DNA of 64,000 nucleotides from the NCBI GenBank assembly GCA_030407085.1, contig CM059586.1:83697501-83761500 (forward strand). Direction: 5' to 3'. Below are positions 11,501-26,500 of this stretch, piece after piece. Below the pieces are notes generated by a model. It ran no database searches. It worked only from the letters and a program-made list of their open reading frames with translations, and was not told where the DNA came from. The stretch is from Trichopria drosophilae (lineage: Eukaryota; Arthropoda; Insecta; Hymenoptera; Diapriidae). How positions within the stretch are numbered: position 1 is the stretch's first letter; every line of letters starts with the position of its first letter. Position numbers and translations under genes: made by a program.

Positions 11501-14500
11501 ATGGTATAAAAGGCCAATTTCTGCGGGTTTTCGCATCTAACTCATTACGCAAAATAGCTAACGAAATGTCAAACTGGAAACAGTTGTAGAGCTTGAAAAG
11601 ACGAAGATTTTTTCCCCTCATATGTTCGTTTTTAATGAAAATTGAGTCCACGGGAACACTTGTAATGACGATATGGGTTTTTCGTCAATTCTACGACATT
11701 AAAAGTGTTCCCGCGGACTCAATTTTCCTTAAAAACGAACATATGAGGGGGTAAATTCTTCGCCTTTTCAAGCTCTACAACCTTTTCTGGTTTGAAATTT
11801 CGTTAGCTATTTTGTGAAATGAGTTAGATGCGAAAACCCGCAATAAATTGGCTTTTTTTACCATTTTCGAGCCATAACTTCAGAAATATTCACCGCAGGA
11901 CAAATGTTCTCAGGAATGAATTGTAGGGCTTAGAAAAGCTTGAAAATGAGCCCTCATTCATTGCAATAACTTGAAAAGAAGCCGAGTTATTGCAAAAAAG
12001 TAATTTTTTTTTCTAAATTTCAATGGTTCTTCACTTAAATTTTGAGCCTCAGATCCAAATTTGGTACATTACCAGACAATCGTTACTAATAGGTGATTTG
12101 TTACAAAATGATATCCTCAAAAGTTGTCAAAAAAAGTGAGTACAACATTTTTTACATTCCTTTTTTGCAAATATCTTTGTTGGTATTGATTTTGAGACAA
12201 AATTTCATATAAACAAAATGAAAGCTTATAAAATTTCCTACAAGAATGACTTTTGAGAAAATACTCATGGCGTTAAAGTTGCTTAATTTCACACAATTCA
12301 TCAAAATAAAAAATTGTCCACTTTTTCGATTACTATATCATTGCTATTAATTAAACAAGCAATTTTCGACAAAGTCATTCTTGTAGGGAATTTGGTAAGC
12401 TTTCATGTTGTTTATATGAAAATTTGTGGTAAAATTAATAACAACAAAGATATTTGCAAAAAAAGGAATGTGAAAAAATTTAATACTCATATTTTTTGAA
12501 CATCGACAACTTTTGAGGATATAATTTTGTAACAAAACACCCATTAGTAACGATTTAATATCTCGCATTTCCTTTATATATAACTATATAAACTAGTAAA
12601 ATCAGTTGAAAACCGATTTTAACAACTAATTTTACGCTTTGTTTTTACACAAAAATCGTAATTGTTACTAATTTTGACTTTTTTTGCATGAAACTTCAAA
12701 CGACTATAACTCTTCAACAATCTATCGTAGAAACGCGAATGAGTGCTCATTTTACAGCTCATTTCATCCTCTTCAAAGCAGTTCTGATAATTAAAAAATC
12801 TTTAGGAGACTGTTTTTCCATCTTAGAGTCATTAATCGAGATTGGATAGGATTGGATTGAAAATTTCAATTCATTTTGAATTCATAATTTGATTCCGTAA
12901 ATATGTATTAAAATGGATTGAATTCCGAAGAAAGGAATCCATCCGTATTCAATTTTCCGAACACAATTAGATAGTTTTGAATCCGTAATATTGAATACAA
13001 ATTTATTCAAAGTTTATTTTTTGAAAGAAAACTTTTTTTGCATTGAAATGAATATGCTTAGATAGTTTTGAATCCGTAATGTTGAATACGGAGGCATTCA
13101 ATATTTCGTTTTTAAGAAGGAAACTTTTTTTGGATTGAAATGAATACACTTGGCTACTGTTGAATCCGTAATGTTGAATATGGATGCATTTAATATTTCG
13201 TTTTTAAAAAGGATACTATTTTTGGATTGAAATGTATACACTTAGATAGTTTTGAATCCGTAATGTTGAGAACGGATGTATTTAGGATTGTTTTTAAAAA
13301 GAAAACTTTTTTTGAATTAATATAAATTCAGAAAGTAACCTTTTAATTCGTATGAACGAATACAATTGTATTTACGTATTAAAAAAGATTCACCGTTGAC
13401 CAAAGTATGGATTCAGAATTTAATAATTGAATCCAGTTCTATACAACTCTATCCAAATTCGATTGCTGGGTAATTACAATTACATTTTGGATTGTTCGTA
13501 ATTCCAATTTGCGACAAAGAAGCAGCCAGAATGTAGTGATCTGAACGACATCGATTAATATTTACAATAAGTTCTCGCGATAGATTTCGATTTTTGAAAA
13601 AACTGCCAATATTTGAAAAAAAAATCTATCTCGGCTTCTATTGGCGGTAATAGCTTTTTTAAAAAACGAAATTGTCCAGAATTTCCCCAGATATAATTTT
13701 CGGGTCTTTCTTTTTTTTTTAAGTGATATTTTTCGAGTTATTTAAAAAAAAAACTATTATTTAGAGACATTTCCCCCCACCATTTCCAAGCAGCTTGTAT
13801 GGATAGGGACTTTTGAGACAGTAAAAAGTACGACAAGATAAGCCTGTTTCCAAATTTTCAGCCTGCTATTAATTTTTTAATCCAAATCGAAAAATATCGG
13901 GCCATTTTACTGGGCTATTAATTATGTGCTGCAAAATGTATAATAAATATAAAATACTTACGATAACCGCAATCTTTTGAATTGAATCGATCAACAATTT
14001 TAGTTCTTGAGCCAGAAGTAGTACTGCCATCCAATCTGCAATGTTGCAACCCCTCTGCATTACAGAGTTTTTCCAAAAGATCAAGCGTAGAAGTAAAATA
14101 CGAAACCAAAACAATTTTTTCTGATGTCGACTTCAACTGGTTCAAAATCGCTTGCACGATCATCATTTTTCCAGAATATTTGTGCGATGCAGTAATTGAA
14201 GATAGTTTTGTTGGCACTTTTGGAAAAATTTCATCTAAGATATTACTTTTAACGCTCGTCATTAGAAATGGATGATTGCAAACTTTTTTCAATGCCGTTA
14301 TCGCAGTTAAAGGCATAACGTGCCCATCGGCTATTAAATTTCGATGGAACCAATAATCTGTTACCATACTGTATAAATTTTCCTGCTCGGGCATTGGCTT
14401 GCAAAATATCACTAATTCGTGCTTTTGAGGCAAATACTTGTTGATTAAATCATTTGTGCGTCTTAAAATGAATTTTTTTGTGAATTCGTGCAGTTCCTTT

Positions 14501-17500
14501 GCTCTCTCTCTCCCCAAAACTAGAGTTTCCTCATCGGCATCTGGAACTTGCGACGCAACGATTGGCTTTTCATAGTATTCTTTATAATCGCTACTACTTC
14601 CTAAGAGGCCAGGGTTAACAAAATTTATTAACGTATACAATTCTTGAAGGTCATTTTGTACTGGCGTGCCGGTAAGTAGTAAGCGTTTTGGACAGTTCAG
14701 TTGATTCAATAACTAAAAAAGTACGAAAACAATTGTAAGAAATAAAATTTGTTTAAAATAAGTTTTTATTGTACCTTTAATGTTTTGACTTCACTGTTTT
14801 TCAAGCGATGACCTTCATCGCAAACCAAAAGATCAAAACCAATACTTGAAATTTCTTCAAAATTTCTGATGAACATTTCGTAACTTATAATCATGACCAT
14901 AGGTCTTGCAGATTTCATAAAGTCTTTAACTTTTTTTTTCCCGTCAACAACAAACGGCGAGATTCTGACCGTACCCAACCACCTCTTAAACTCCTTTTCC
15001 CAATTTCCACAGAGACTACTCGGCGCAAGAATAATGACTCGCTTTAACAATGGTTTCCCGTATGGTCCTTTTTTTAGCAAAGTCCAAATTAACGATATGC
15101 ATTGGAGAGTTTTACCAAGACCCATTTCATCCGCCAAAATAGCACCGTTAAACCTTGCGTTATTCATTCCCGATACACATTTGTACATGAAAATTAAACC
15201 TTGTCGTTGATGCGGTCGCAGCACCATTGCTAAACAACTGTCTACGGAAACTTCATGAATTTGCTTTGCCTCTTCGTAATCTTCCGACCATTTAAAATCA
15301 ACAGACGGAGGAGGCATCACTAAAGGTTCGAAATTAGAGTGCAAACTTTTGCCTTGAAGAAATGATATTTAAATTAAAGCATTTCTCAAATTTTTAAGTA
15401 ATAAATAAGTGAAACTAATTAGTACCGCTTGTTTTTACAGGGATAAATCCCTTACTTATTTTTATTTTCTTATTTGGTTGAGTTATTACTTTTTCTTGGA
15501 CTTGATCCTGGCTTGATTCGCTAGACTCAGTAATATGCATTGAAGAGTCTGCAGGATCAACTATCTAAAGTATTATTTGGTTACATTGCTATAATTTTAT
15601 GTCTACAAGAAATAAGACTTGATAAAAATTTGTTTACAACCTCAATTTCTTTACCGCCAATGCAAAACCTAGATCCTTCTTCAACAGCTTCGTCTTTAAT
15701 TGTAATATTACCCAATACTTTTCCATTTAAATCCTATTCACCATAAAATTATATATAAATATTAATATTGTAAACATAATATACGAATGTTGATTTACCT
15801 TTAATGTAGCATTTTTCCCATTAATTATTAGTAAACCATCATCATCCCACTGTTTGTGTTTTCGGGCGGATATTTTTCCAATAAGAACATTATATGCTCT
15901 AAAAATATTTATGTGATGTATATATTAATGTTATATTAAGAAAAATGCTCACTTACGTTTGCATCGTTAGCAGAATATAATAATAATCTTTGATAGAGTC
16001 AATGGAATATTTAATAGCTAGATCGAATTAATCACTCTAAATCTGCTTGTCTTTGAACAATAATTAGTTTAAGAAAGACATGTATTTTGTATTAATTTCT
16101 TTTCTTCAATTCCCGTCCATTGTTTCTACTCCGATAATTCTCAAATATTAATTTTACATTTGAACTGTTGTTCAGTATTATATTTGTCGTGTTTACTATT
16201 AATAATCTAATAATATCCATTACTAATATACGTTATTTGCCGAGGGCGTAATTATCGATCTTCGGCGATTATGAAGTTTGTCGCCCAAGCGAAGAGAGCT
16301 TTCTTATTTCGCCCGTGACCAGTAATGTATTTGTTATCCGACTGTCGTAGGACTCGATAATTCGCGGCCGAAGGTTTCGCCCTAGACCGAGAAATCGAGT
16401 TTTACGACCGGAGAGTAAAAAAAATATTAGTGCAGTTGAATCAGTGATTGTGCTATTTCTTATTTGAAAACTGTCAAACGCTATGATAAACTGGCTACGT
16501 TGTAAACAAAACTATCGTAAATTGCAGCAAAGAAATCATTAATAAGAAAATATAATGAAATAAATAACTAATTTAGCCAAAACTTAAATAATTTGGACGA
16601 AAGTGTTATCTTCAAATGAATAAAAATTTGACGTGTTTGGGAAAAAATTAATTATAATTTTTTTTCGAAAATTTACAGGTAAACAGCTGAAATAGTATTG
16701 CATCACACAGCCAGTAAAACATCTTCGGCTCTTTCCAAGTGCACTTACCCAGCAAAAAAAATCGATGTCTTTGATTCTTTTGTAACTCTGGGATAGTGTT
16801 CTACTTAAAATTTCATGGGATGCATGTTTTTTATTTTGACCTATAAATGCTTCTGAGGTTTTGGCGGTATGCCAAACTTTATTTCGAAAATGCGGTATTT
16901 CAAGATATAAAATTCACATTTTTTTCAAATGGCCGCCATTTCGTCCCACATCATCCAATCGGGACGATTTTTTTTTAATGCAGGGGAGGTCGGGGTATTC
17001 TTGGACACATTTTTATTTTGTCCAGAAACTCTAAAAAAAAAAATTGCCTTTTCTCAAAATTTCAAAGCTTGATTTTGTGGTACGATAAATAACCTTCCAT
17101 TTGGTACCAGCAATTTTACCTAATTGTTTAAAATTGTACACTCTATAGCAGCTGGCGCAAATAACTGGTTTTTGAGATTTTAAAAAATCTCGGGGTATTA
17201 TTGGACAGTCTTGTAAATCGATAAAAAAAAATGAAAATCATTGCTGGAAAACGTTTATTTGTTAATGAAAACGAAAGAATATCTATATTATAATGAATAA
17301 AATAAAGTAAGGCACGTGAAAGTGTTCCGGTTTGCTCCGACACAACTCAAGTGAACACCTCGATCACAAGCGATACAATGGGCTATGTTTCGACGATTTT
17401 CTTTCTCGGGCATATTTTTCAGAAATTTTCCTCCGATTCAGTGTCCAAATCACAGAAGTGTCCAATAATACCCCGAACGCTCATATTTACAAAATGTCGG

Positions 17501-20500
17501 CGTATAAGTAACACAATGCAAATTTCACCAAAAACTCTTATATGCGTCAAAAGGTTATAGTTCCAAGAATATTATAAATATTTTTACCTTCGAAAAATGT
17601 TGTAAAAATGACCAAAACACTAAGTGAAAAAAACACTTTACAAACGTCAAAATTTTGTTTTATATGATAGCGAGGTAACAATGCGTCAAAATAAGTCAAT
17701 TGCTTAATGGAAAATGAGATTATGATAAGACGAGTCGATACTAGTTGATGAAAACTCCAAGCGTTACAAACGGGAAAAATATTGCGCTGTCCAACAATAC
17801 CCCGACTGCCTCTACTGAATTTCATCAACTTTAACTTGGCTCTGTCACATTTTGAATTACTTCAAAAATGGTCGAGATAAATGTCAATCACCAAAGGACA
17901 TTTTTGTTTTCAATATGGAATTTCTCAAAAAGCTTCAACTTCCACCAAATTTGGATATGTTTTTCAAGACTCTTTAAGCTATCTTTTTACCAAATTTCAA
18001 TATGCCAACTTGCTTCTTTTCAAAGATATGGCCAGACAAAGATAACTGCGATTTTTTACAAGTTTTGGCACCATACATGCTGCAAATATGATCCACCATT
18101 CGATATGACAACGCTCACCTTTGAATTGGTAGAATATTTACTTAATCCTTTGAAGCATGGTGTAGCATATATGCTACAAATTCTTCTAATTCATTATATA
18201 TACATATTTAAGGTAATTATTATTTATTTTTGTTGCAATTTTTTGCTTCCTTACCTCAAGAACACGTTAGGAAACGTAAATAAATAAATATTTTTAAGTA
18301 ATTATCGTGTTATATTATTTTTAAAAAATAAACAAAGTCTAAAATTGGTGGATTATTTACGAAAAATATATGTGGAGAAGAAAACGTCACTCAAATATGA
18401 CGAAACTGGGCAATCGGGGGTTTTCGGCGTCGCTGATTACGAATCTGACCTGAAATTTTCAAAATTCAAAATGGCGGATCTAATATGGCCGACTGAAATA
18501 AAGGGTAAAACTGAGTGCGTACAATTGTAACAAAAAAAGCGGGAATTGTACGCATACATATTTATAAGGAATAAAAATGGTAAACTATGGTGTTAGATTT
18601 ATAAATAAATAATCTTCAAGTGAGATTTAATTAATTCAGATGAAAATATACTTTAATGTTATTCTTTATATTGATACGATTACAAATTTTGTTTGAAATT
18701 ATTAAAAAAATTAATTATTTAAAGTGATTAAGAATAACATGTATAAATTGGTCCAGCTATCAGATGGTCAAATGCAAAAAATGAAATTTTTGCGTTTCTC
18801 CAACAAAAAAATTTTAAAAAATAAAAAAAAATAAAAAAAAATAAAAAAAAATAAAATAAGATATGTTTCATATTTTATGTTTTATGCGAACAAATTCAAG
18901 AATATTTATCATATGCTCAAAAATAACACCAAATAACACAAATATACGACAGAAGAATAGAAGTATAAAACAGATAAAATATTTTTAATATTAATTAATT
19001 ATATAATTATTTTATTTATTTTTTTTAGTAGACAGAAACTCGTGCCCATAACAGGACTAGGCTTAAAAGTCGTCAAATTTATGACATTTTTTTTTAGAAT
19101 TTTTTTAAAAAAATCAATTATGATTATCATCCTTAAAAATTCGATTTTATTCTAAAAATGCGAAATTTTTTACCAAATATTCGAGCAATAATTTTGTATA
19201 TATTTTTTAAAGAAACTACATAGTAAACTGAAGAAAAAGGCGCTTCGAACGATTTTTTATCTATTTTTGTTGCTGAGTTACAGCCAGTTGAAAATTTGTT
19301 GTTTTTTTTTTAAATTCATAACTCGTGAACATGGAAAGATAAAAATCGGAAAAAATTCAAGAAAGATTTTTTCGGTGAATACTATAGTCTACAAAATTTG
19401 CAACAAAAATTAAGAGGGTGACGCATTTTCATCGTCGATTAACATGGAATGCTCCATATATTAGTTATTAATAAAATGAGTATTAACAGGTATGTACAAA
19501 CATTTTCAATAAATCTTTTGTACGATTAAAATGTTCAAACTTTGAAATTATTTTATAATATGACGAATAAATATTTTTGTTGTCAGATTCATTTCAACAA
19601 TCAGTATGTGTAGTTCTAAAGGTTCAAAGATTTTAACGCCATTCATAAAAAAGCTGTCTATGAAGATAATACTGTTACGATTCCCTACTGTTGCGATTTT
19701 TCATCGGCAACGGGAATCTTTAACTATGGTCCGGAGTACCTCTCCTAATCCTCTACAGGAAATATTTGAAATTTGATTGGGAAACCGGCTAAACTTATTT
19801 GGGATTACACAACCCACAAAAAAAAAGTAAAGCACTCACCAGACACTATATTTTAGTCAATTATATTACTTTTAATAATTCACAACACTACTTGCCTCGT
19901 CGGGACTCACACAGTTGACCATTATTAAAAGATAATAATCCGGTAAAAGTGTTTGAAGTGGGCCTTATTGTCCCGAAGTCAGAGCTTAACTAACTGACAG
20001 TTGACATGTTCGAAAATTAAAAGTTGAAACATTCATACGTACACCCTATTACATTGTATACTATACTACACACATGTATACTAAATAAGTTACGTTTATA
20101 ATTCCAATTTCTTATACTTTTAAATATATGGTAGGCATTTAAATACATTATACAATTAAAGCTAATGCAACTTATTAGACTCACACATTCCTACGTACAC
20201 ATATATAACATACACTCTATACAGTGGTGACGACTTACATTTACATTATTATACATTATTACATTTATTATTATTAATCATTATTACATAAATTACATTG
20301 GAATGGAAAATCCACAATACGTATTCGTAATTCCAATGTAATATATTTCAGAATTTTATAATTCATTAAAATATTAATTTATAATATAAGATATATATAC
20401 GAAACAGAAATTAAATAATGTTACAATTCCAAGAATCGCATCAGCTTTCTATACGGCGTGCATGTATCGGTGCGTTGTTATGATCCGGCTTTATTCACAA

Positions 20501-23500
20501 TAGACTAATGAGCATTTAAGAAATTAAGAAATAAAATAATATAATGATGAAATTAATTTTTAACTCGGATCATAACAATACACTGATATTCAAAAAGCTT
20601 GGTGATTCAGTAATTGGATTTTTGATGCCTAAAGAGTATCAAAATAACATAACAAAAGTTATTCGATACTTTTATTGAAAAAAATGTAAAATTTTGAAAT
20701 TGGTGTTTCTATGAATAAAATAATGTTTCATGAGTGCAAAATATGTGACGAATGGAATAAAAATTTCAGTTCAGCATTGGAAAATAAAAAATTACATTAT
20801 AAAGAAAAGGCACGTTTCATAACTCTTGTACCTTCAAGACTATATTTTGTCACATGTTAGAGGAACTACAGAACACATGACCAAAATTTCGCTAAATCTT
20901 GTGGAAACTAAAGGAGTATACGATAAACCCGATCCATATTCTGCAAATCATGTACCGAATGAAGCAATCAATGATTGTCAATCAAAAAATGAATTTCATA
21001 ATATTCTTAGATAGTAGGATTTGATAGTAAAACGTGTGCTAGGGTCATCAATATTAAAAGGATGGCCTCAATATATTAAAATAATTTCAAATATATTAAA
21101 CTTAATAAAATAGTTTAAAATATATTAAAATTAACGTTTCGACCACCTGGTGCGGGTCATCTTTAGAATTCTTAGATAGCAATACAATACCTTTGAAAAA
21201 CATAGCTCAAACCAGTGCATACTATGAAGGAAAAAAATTATTAACTCAAGTATCAACCACGGAATAAAAATAATAAATCGATCGAGTACAGCTACTTACC
21301 CATCAGCAACACACCAAAAAAATGATGTTAGCTTATAAGATTTCAGAAACTTTTAATTTTGATCATCTTTTAGTAGCTATTCTTAATTCATATTCTTAAT
21401 ATTCTGCAAATTCAAAGGTGAGAGTCGTCGTATATGAGAATAGTGGATCATATTTGCGGCATGTATGGGGCCAAAACTTGTAAAAAATCGCGGTTACCTT
21501 TGTCTGGCCATATCTCCGAAAAGAAGCAAGTTAGCACATTGAAATTTGATAGAAAGATAGCTGATACAGTCTTGAAAAACATATACAAATTTGGCGGAAA
21601 TCGAAGATGGCCTTTTTGAGAAGTTCCATTTTGAAAAAAAAAAAAACTTTTTTTTAGTTATTCCCATTTATCTCGGCAATTTTTGAAGTAATTCAAAACG
21701 CGGGAGGGCCAAGTTAAAATTGATTTAATTAAATTAATTGAATCAATTATTAAATTTCAATTAAATTGAAATTAATTGAAATTTTTAAAAAATCGTCCCG
21801 ATTGAATAATGTGGGGTGAAATGGCGGCCGTTTGAAAAAATGTGAATATTAAATCTTGAAATACGGTATTTTTGAAGTAAAATTTGGCATACCGCCACAG
21901 AGCCTCAGAAGCATTTTTAGGTCAAAATAAAAAAACACGTGTCCCATGAGATATGAACACTATCCCAGAATCACAAAAGAATCAAAGACATCGATTTTTT
22001 TGCTGGGTGAATCCACCTGGAATGGACTTTCGTGTTTGGTTGATCAAATCTTGACGTTTTCGTCAAGGTCGTCAGAGTTTTTATTATACGTTTAATAAGT
22101 ACCATAAATTACAAAAATGAAAAATCTTCAGAAAGTGTTTCCTTTTATATTAATTTTAACTACGATGGTTAAAAAATACCTTTGAGTACGCGCAGCATCC
22201 TCTTGAGATTGGGAAGATTCACTAGAAGTCGAATCAATAATACTCTCATCTTGGGTTGGTTTTAATCGCTTATCTAAAATAAATTTCTTATCGTGAATAG
22301 AAAACAAAGTTTATAAATTTTTACTTAATCTAATCATAAACGGATCATTTCTAAAAAAAATAACAAACTTACTGTTTTCAACTAGTGTCGTTAACGTGTA
22401 TTTTTATAAAAGAAAGCATTTTTTAAACTAAAATTTTAATTCCATAACATATTAGATAAAATACTAAGCAAAATAATTTTTTACTCGAAAAATCCATAAA
22501 TTCGAAAAGTATATGTAAAATATTGTAAATACGGAATTTGTAAAATGATCAAAATTGAGACGAGAATATAGAAGATTCTTAATATTGAGGACATTTCCTT
22601 CAAAATACATTTGTTACAGTGGTCGGGGAACAAAGTTCCGAAAATCAAAACCCCGAATTTTAATTTGTTTTCTTTTTGCCAAATTTTCAAAGACAAAGTG
22701 AAGAAAATCACGCTGGAGAGCCATGCTATATTGAAATTTTGGTCTTTCGGTGTGTTGATTTTCGGAACTTTGTTCCTCGGTTGTTACAGTTTCGACAGAA
22801 ATATCTGCAATATCAAATTATTTAAGTTCAATATTTAGCTACAGAAATTTAGAGTCCAGAATTAGATGTAGTTCCGTGGTTAAATAGTGAATTAAAAAAT
22901 TTCATGCCATTTATAAAATTATGCATGAAACCTCCAAGTAATCATTGTATCAATAAATTTAATTGCTTTAAATCTTTTAGGTAGGTTTAGTTTCAATAGA
23001 AAGTAAGCTATTTTAAGAAATGAAGATACATGGAACTATAAAATATCATCATAAAAAATAGACATACGGCTAATCGGTTTGCTCGGTTTTATTTGCTTCA
23101 CTTGGGGTTGTACTAATTCTTCTTTTAATTTAGCCTGACTTGTAACTATGTTTTCATAAGATTGCAATGATGCAAGATCAACAATCTGAAATTTTGTAAA
23201 AATTTAGTATTAATGTAGCCAAGGATTTAAAACTTTATTATGCAATACTCTGCAAACACAAAAGTAACAGTAATGTAGCAACTATGTAACATTTATGTAA
23301 CAATGTAACCATTACGTAAATATTACATCTGAGGATGATTAAATTACAAATTGATTTAGACAGAGTTTCCAATTTGTGTTAGTTCTTCTAGTTCTTCTAG
23401 CCAGGAATAATTGGTTCACTTCAATATTTACATTTGAAATTCTACGTTTATGAAATTATAACTCCAATTTACTTAATTATTAAAAAACATTATTCAGAGC

Positions 23501-26500
23501 CACAAATAACTATGAGAATTGATAATTTCTTAAAATTTGTTTAAATGGGCTTATTAATAATTTTTGACAAATCTATAATTAAATACCTCAATTTCTTTCC
23601 CGCCAATGCACATTCTAGACCCTTCTTCAACTTCTTCTTTCAGCGTCAGCTGTCCCATATATTTTCCATCTTCATCCTAGAAGTAAAAGTTATTTTTTCC
23701 AAAATATCTATATTCATTTATATTTATTTCAACCGGTATGTTTTTGGGAAAAAGTTTTAAATTTCAAGATCCGAAAAAAGTGTGTTCAAACAAACCGGGT
23801 ATACTTTTACGTGAATTTGCTTGTTTTCTTCTTAAAGTAGACTAAAAAAATAGAAATATGGGGAAAAAACGACTCCAATTCATAATATAAGTGAAGTGTT
23901 CCGCTGTAGTCAACACAACTAATGGATTTTATGATTATACAGGTAATATGACGAAATTCTGTATCTTATTAATGATGAAAAACATGTGGAGAATCAATTA
24001 TATGAAGTTTTTGAATGAGATAAAACAACCACTTCATTAAAGATTTTGAATGCGCTATTTGAACTCTGAGTTCACACATTTAATGAAAAAAAAAAATATT
24101 CCATTGACCGACAATTGACCGAAACCTGGACTCCTGCACAACAATAACGAGCTGTAACCATTATACCACACTCCCTGTTGTAAAATGATGCGAAACCAAC
24201 GAATAGTTGAAACATGGACTATTGATGCATTGTATAAATAAAAATAATGTCTTAAATTTATTCCCATTTTCTACATTTATGTAATAATTTATTCGACTTT
24301 TAAAAAGAACAAATGGATATAGATAGTAGATATTTTTGTTAATAAAATAAATATTGTAAGTTTTTTTCTAAATTACACAATATCTCTAAAACGTTACAAG
24401 ATACATGAAATTTGTTGGTATTTCAACATAACTACCGAAGCAGGGGTACCTTGGTGCGATGACTCGAAGCCACTGTAGATGATCCGAAAATTTTTGAAAT
24501 TTCTGATTTCTAAAATTATGAAATTTTTTAATTGTGTATGGCGGCTTTGAATCATCACACAACATGTCAAAGTTTCACCAGATTTCACGTATCTCGTACC
24601 ATTTATGAGATATTGCGTAATTTTGAAAATAATATATTTATTTTAGCAACAAAATTATCGCATTGCACCCTTACTGAAAAGTGCAAAAATTATCAATTGC
24701 TTACAAATAAATGAACATTGTTATTATACTTAAAAAAAGCCCAGACATCTGTAGGAAATTTTTGTATTGATTTATTTTAGATTAATTTGGATTAAAACAG
24801 GCATTATTTTGCTAAGTTATGTATTGAAATGGATTCATTAATTCTGGTAATTACCTATTACTATTCATAGATTCGATTATATTAAAAAATTATTTCAATC
24901 TTCATTTATATTCAGATGGATTCATGACTTTTGCCTTTTTCCGAGTCAATTATAAATGGATTCATATGTAATACAATATATTTCCAATCACGATCATGCA
25001 TTAAATTGTATTCGTATTTTTAGTAGTTTCGACAATACTATTATTTATGTATTCATTTGAATTCATATTTTTGTATTAAAATATTAGTAAAGTATTTTTG
25101 GATTTGAAAGTATTCGAAAAGTTCAAATAGCGAATTCAAAAACGAAAAAATAAATCCAAGCCAATACATTTCAATACAATTCTGATTGCTGAGATGGGAA
25201 AAAACAAATTCAATTCAAAATATAAGCAAAGTGCCTCACTTTAGTCAACACACCAACTGTTACAAAATATATTGGTATTATGATTATACACGGAAAGAAA
25301 TTTTAAGTAAATGCCGCTGCGCAGGGAAGTAACAGCTACCGCACGATTTCTGACGAATTTCAAATGGCAGTTAACATTCGAAATCGTTAAAAAGAACATT
25401 TTTATAAGTAGATACACTTTTATTACACCTTTTTGAATAGTTATTCATAATTTTCCGACAATTTATTTATTAATAATTAATTTTAATGATCTATAAATGT
25501 TGAAACGGAAAAACTGGGTACTTTTTTCATTCTAAAGCTTCCGTATCGAAAACAGTGCAAGATACACTGAAACTTTTTTGTAGAGCACAAAATTTCCTAC
25601 AAAAAAGTCAGCAAGGGCCCTAGACTAAAGTTAATAGCTTAGCCACGAGCAACGATGGAATATGCCTCATATTTTACAAAAATTCTAAAATATTCATAAT
25701 TAACTTGTAAGACAAAATTCTAGCGTTATTCATGGGTAATCTATTAACTTTAGATTAGGGCTCTCGCTGATTTTTTTTAGGAAATTTTGTGCCCTATAAA
25801 AAAGGTTGAGTGCATTTTCAGTGTATCTTTCACTGTTTTCAATATGGAAGCTTTAGAATGAAAAAAGTACCAAGTTTTTCGATTCAACAACGTTTATAGA
25901 TCATTACAAATAATTATTAATAACTATATCGTCTTGAAATTATGAATAAATATTCTCAAAGGTGCACTCAAATTGGATCTGTTTATAAAAATTTTCTTTT
26001 TAACGAATTCGAATTGTAACCGTCATTTCAAATTCGTCAGAATCTGTGTGGTAACTACTACTTCCCAAAATACTGTCGCATTGACTTAAAATTTCTTTCC
26101 ATGTACAGGTAATATGACGCAATTCTGTATCTTAATAATGAAAAACATACGAAGATCCAAATATATCACATGCTTGAATGAGATCAAACAAACGTATCAT
26201 TTAAATGAAATATATTTTTGCAGGAAATACGTTTCATACATTGACACCTGATGAACAATGGACAATATAATACATTATCTTCAATAAATTAACAAAGTAA
26301 CAACAATTCACACCATAACCCAGTAAACGAAAAAAGATTAAAAGTGATTCAAAATTTGTAATCCCTTTTTTGTTGGTATTGAAATTAAAACAATTCTATC
26401 TTTTTTAATCCTATATAATACCAAATCAGTAAATTAAAAAAAAAAGTAGATTCGCTTCGACCGAGAATCGAACCACGGTCCTCTGCGCAGCAAGTTCGAA

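Larger units (their letters stand above)
9220..13862. mobile_element. 4.6-kb multi-level foldback element filling RAD54B intron 11
   Basis: The left end GAAAATTTGGAAACAGGCTT is the mirror of the right end near 13840-13862. Successive segments pair across the element: 9220-9480 with 13610-13862, and 9880-10060 with 12590-12730. Two further hairpins lie in the centre (11297-12067 and 12093-12555). A separate MITE (12834-13470) interrupts the right arm. No transposase was found. The element begins about 10 bp from exon 12 and ends about 100 bp from exon 11, so the whole structure is transcribed in the RAD54B pre-mRNA. Confidence 0.8.
16748..22007. mobile_element. 5.3-kb CCCAGCAA-ended foldback element in RAD54B intron 6
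   Basis: The left end CCCAGCAAAAAAAATCGATG is inverted at 21990-22007. The arms pair from 16748-16980 plus 17820-18150 (left) with about 21410-22007 (right), and include the mirrored ATGGCCGCCATTTCG / AAATGGCGGCCG. Later insertions are a GGGGAGG-ended element (16983-17812), a solo LTR (19673-20577) and a short Penelope-like insert (21015-21167). The core 18150-19670 is AT-rich with no coding sequence that I recognise. Confidence 0.8.

Noticed and set aside
14893..15210. Plus-strand proteins at 13982-14275 and 14893-15210
   Set aside because: Antisense shadows of RAD54B exons 10 and 11.
17143..17343. Conserved 66-aa protein with a homologue at 60799-60993
   Set aside because: Both frames belong to two copies of the same non-autonomous element; conservation reflects shared transposon descent.
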